Shown piece by piece: positions 62,792 through 64,000 of a stretch of DNA of 64,000 nt. The stretch's first letter is position 1. Each line of letters starts with the position of its first letter. Source of the stretch: Flavobacterium commune. Its GTDB lineage: Bacteria; Bacteroidota; Bacteroidia; Flavobacteriales; Flavobacteriaceae. The position numbers and the translations under genes are program-made. Under the pieces are notes generated by a model that was not told where the DNA came from, did not search any database, and saw only the letters and a program-made list of their open reading frames with translations. The stretch is from assembly GCF_001857965.1 (NCBI RefSeq), contig NZ_CP017774.1, positions 2,232,001 to 2,296,000 on the forward strand, read 5' to 3'.

Positions 62792-64000
62792 ATGAAACGA
62801 AAAATCATTTTTTATTTAATTCTAATGGGGTCATTTTTTTCACTTTCGGCCCAAAACATCGGAATAAAAGGAGTTGTAACCTCTTCTGAAGACGGTATGT
62901 CGCTCCCGGGGGTATCTGTTGTAGTATCAGGGTCTAATAAGGGGACTATTACTGATATGGACGGTAAATATGAACTTAGAAATGTAGATCCAAAAGCAAC
63001 TTTGACTTTTAGTTATGTGGGATTTACAAATCAAACACTAGAAGTAAACGGTCAGGAAACAATTAATGTTATTTTAAAATCAGAATCGCAGCAATTAACA
63101 GAGGTTGTGGTAACGGGATATTCTAAAGAACGAAAAGTCGATGTGACAGGAGCTGTAGTTGTTGTTGAGATGAAACCCATCGAAGGGCAAAGTATGAGTT
63201 CTGGTAATGCCATGCAGGCGCTACAAGGTAGGGTTGCAGGTTTGTCTATTGAAAAATCAGGAGATCCAAGTGGTACGAGTAGTAAGATTTTGATTAGAGG
63301 GGTGAGCACTCTGGGTAATACCGATCCATTGTATGTAATTGATGGTGTGCCTACAGTAAGACCAGAGGTTTTTGCCAGTTTAAATCCAAGTGCAATAGAA
63401 TCGGTTCAGGTATTGAAAGATGCTTCTGCTTCGTCTATTTATGGTTCCAGAGCGGCTAATGGTGTTATTGTTGTAACAACCAAAAATGCTTTTAAAGGAG
63501 AAAGAATGAATGTCTCTTACAATACCAGTATTTCAGCAATGTCAGAGAAAAAACAAAGGTATAAAATGCTGAATTCAGTAGATAGAGGAAAGGTTTTGTG
63601 GCAGGCATCAGTTAATGATGGAGCTAATCCGACAGATGCTTACGGAGCAATCTATAATTTTGACTGGAATAATGACCTGAATAATCCGGTATTGAATAGC
63701 GTTTCCGTTCAGCCTTATGTAGGTGGGGATACTAATATGCCGGCAGGAAATACAGATTGGCAGGATGTAGTGTATAAAACAGGATTTGTTATCAATAATG
63801 ATTTGTCCGTATCAGGAGGTACTGATAAATCCAATGCCATGTTGAATTTAGGCTATTTGGATAATACAGGAATGTTGAAATATACTAATTTCGAAAGATA
63901 TACCGCAAGATTGAATGCTAATTTCAAGTTGTTTAACGACAAGGTACGATTTGGTATTAATTCACAGTTTACCCAATCTAATGAAAGATTAGCGGCTAAT
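62792..64000 (+). CDS. SusC/RagA-type TonB-dependent receptor, 5' part (cut by window end)
   Basis: 403 codons are visible, open to the window end. Signal peptide (cut near SLSAQ), then a CarboxypepD_reg domain (IKGVVTSSEDGMSLPGVSVVVSG, about 24-100). The SusC signature LTEVVVTGYS follows, then the plug domain (MQALQGRVAGLSIEK, VLKDASASSIYGSRAANGVIVVTTK) and the first barrel strands. It imports oligosaccharides across the outer membrane with a SusD partner that should lie beyond the window. It follows the GH32 gene by 12 bases. Confidence 0.95.
   Translation, partial: MKRKIIFYLILMGSFFSLSAQNIGIKGVVTSSEDGMSLPGVSVVVSGSNKGTITDMDGKYELRNVDPKATLTFSYVGFTNQTLEVNGQETINVILKSESQQLTEVVVTGYSKERKVDVTGAVVVVEMKPIEGQSMSSGNAMQALQGRVAGLSIEKSGDPSGTSSKILIRGVSTLGNTDPLYVIDGVPTVRPEVFASLNPSAIESVQVLKDASASSIYGSRAANGVIVVTTKNAFKGERMNVSYNTSISAMSEKKQRYKMLNSVDRGKVLWQASVNDGANPTDAYGAIYNFDWNNDLNNPVLNSVSVQPYVGGDTNMPAGNTDWQDVVYKTGFVINNDLSVSGGTDKSNAMLNLGYLDNTGMLKYTNFERYTARLNANFKLFNDKVRFGINSQFTQSNERLAAN

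Noticed and set aside
63052..63309. 85-codon minus-strand open frame near the window end
   Set aside because: Antisense to the plug domain of the SusC-type receptor, which is open in frame to the window end.

Overview
The window is a chromosome segment of a gliding flavobacterium, most likely Flavobacterium or a close relative. Evidence: low G+C; gldB and gldC gliding genes; a division and cell-wall (dcw) cluster in the Bacteroidetes arrangement with a PASTA-type FtsI and a very long FtsZ; a hybrid two-component regulator and a SusC-type receptor at the right end; and promoters of the Bacteroidetes type (TAnnTTTG at -7) in front of many genes. Species cannot be read from the sequence.

Layout. 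1-5144: an M16 zinc protease on the plus strand, then on the minus strand a methyltransferase, a GxxExxY nuclease-like gene flanked by short inverted repeats, and methionine aminopeptidase. 5187-10292: a minus-strand operon TetR > ABC ATPase/permease > HlyD-type adaptor > TolC-type channel, in which the ATPase has lost most canonical catalytic motifs. 10502-12780: an SbtA-type bicarbonate transporter with a small co-transcribed gene and a divergent LysR regulator. 12859-17847: phosphoglycerate mutase, a DUF5916 outer-membrane protein and an L,D-transpeptidase-like protein. 17990-18256: two identical tRNA-Gly(TCC) genes, each with its own promoter and terminator. 18255-25175: PepE, three tandem CarboxypepD_reg-like exported proteins, TatA, PAP2 phosphatase, an O-methyltransferase, RlmN and a polyprenyl diphosphate synthase. 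25305-28201: a sigma factor, a probable anti-sigma protein and a jelly-roll/coiled-coil/beta-barrel fusion. 28325-33305: DnaG primase without its zinc ligands, a LuxR-type response regulator, NadE and gldBC. 33300-34685: an IS256-family insertion with an 8-bp target duplication at the gldC stop. 34805-36234: EngB and an alpha/beta hydrolase.

36615-52560 is the dcw cluster: mraZ, rsmH, ftsL, ftsI, murE, mraY, murD, ftsW, murG, murC, ftsQ, ftsA, ftsZ. It is preceded by 10-bp-spaced MraZ boxes and ends at a strong terminator. The cluster makes the lipid-linked peptidoglycan precursor and the septal machinery; murF, ddl and murB are not in it. YqeY follows.

53210-53831 holds an intact tRNA-Arg(TCG), a small GIY-YIG nuclease gene, and a second, damaged tRNA-Arg copy carrying two roughly 20-bp palindromic insertions, one in the D-loop and one in the T-loop. 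Its flanking DNA is duplicated as well. This is the most unusual structure in the window.

55032 to the end is a polysaccharide-utilisation locus: a hybrid two-component sensor with a sugar-binding-protein domain, GH27 alpha-galactosidase, MFS sugar porter, GH32 fructosidase and the start of a SusC receptor. Together these suit galactosyl-sucrose (raffinose-type) or fructan sugars. The porter gene has a stop codon inside its PETKG motif with the rest of the frame intact behind it, and a decayed copy of its 5' end lies upstream of the GH27 gene.
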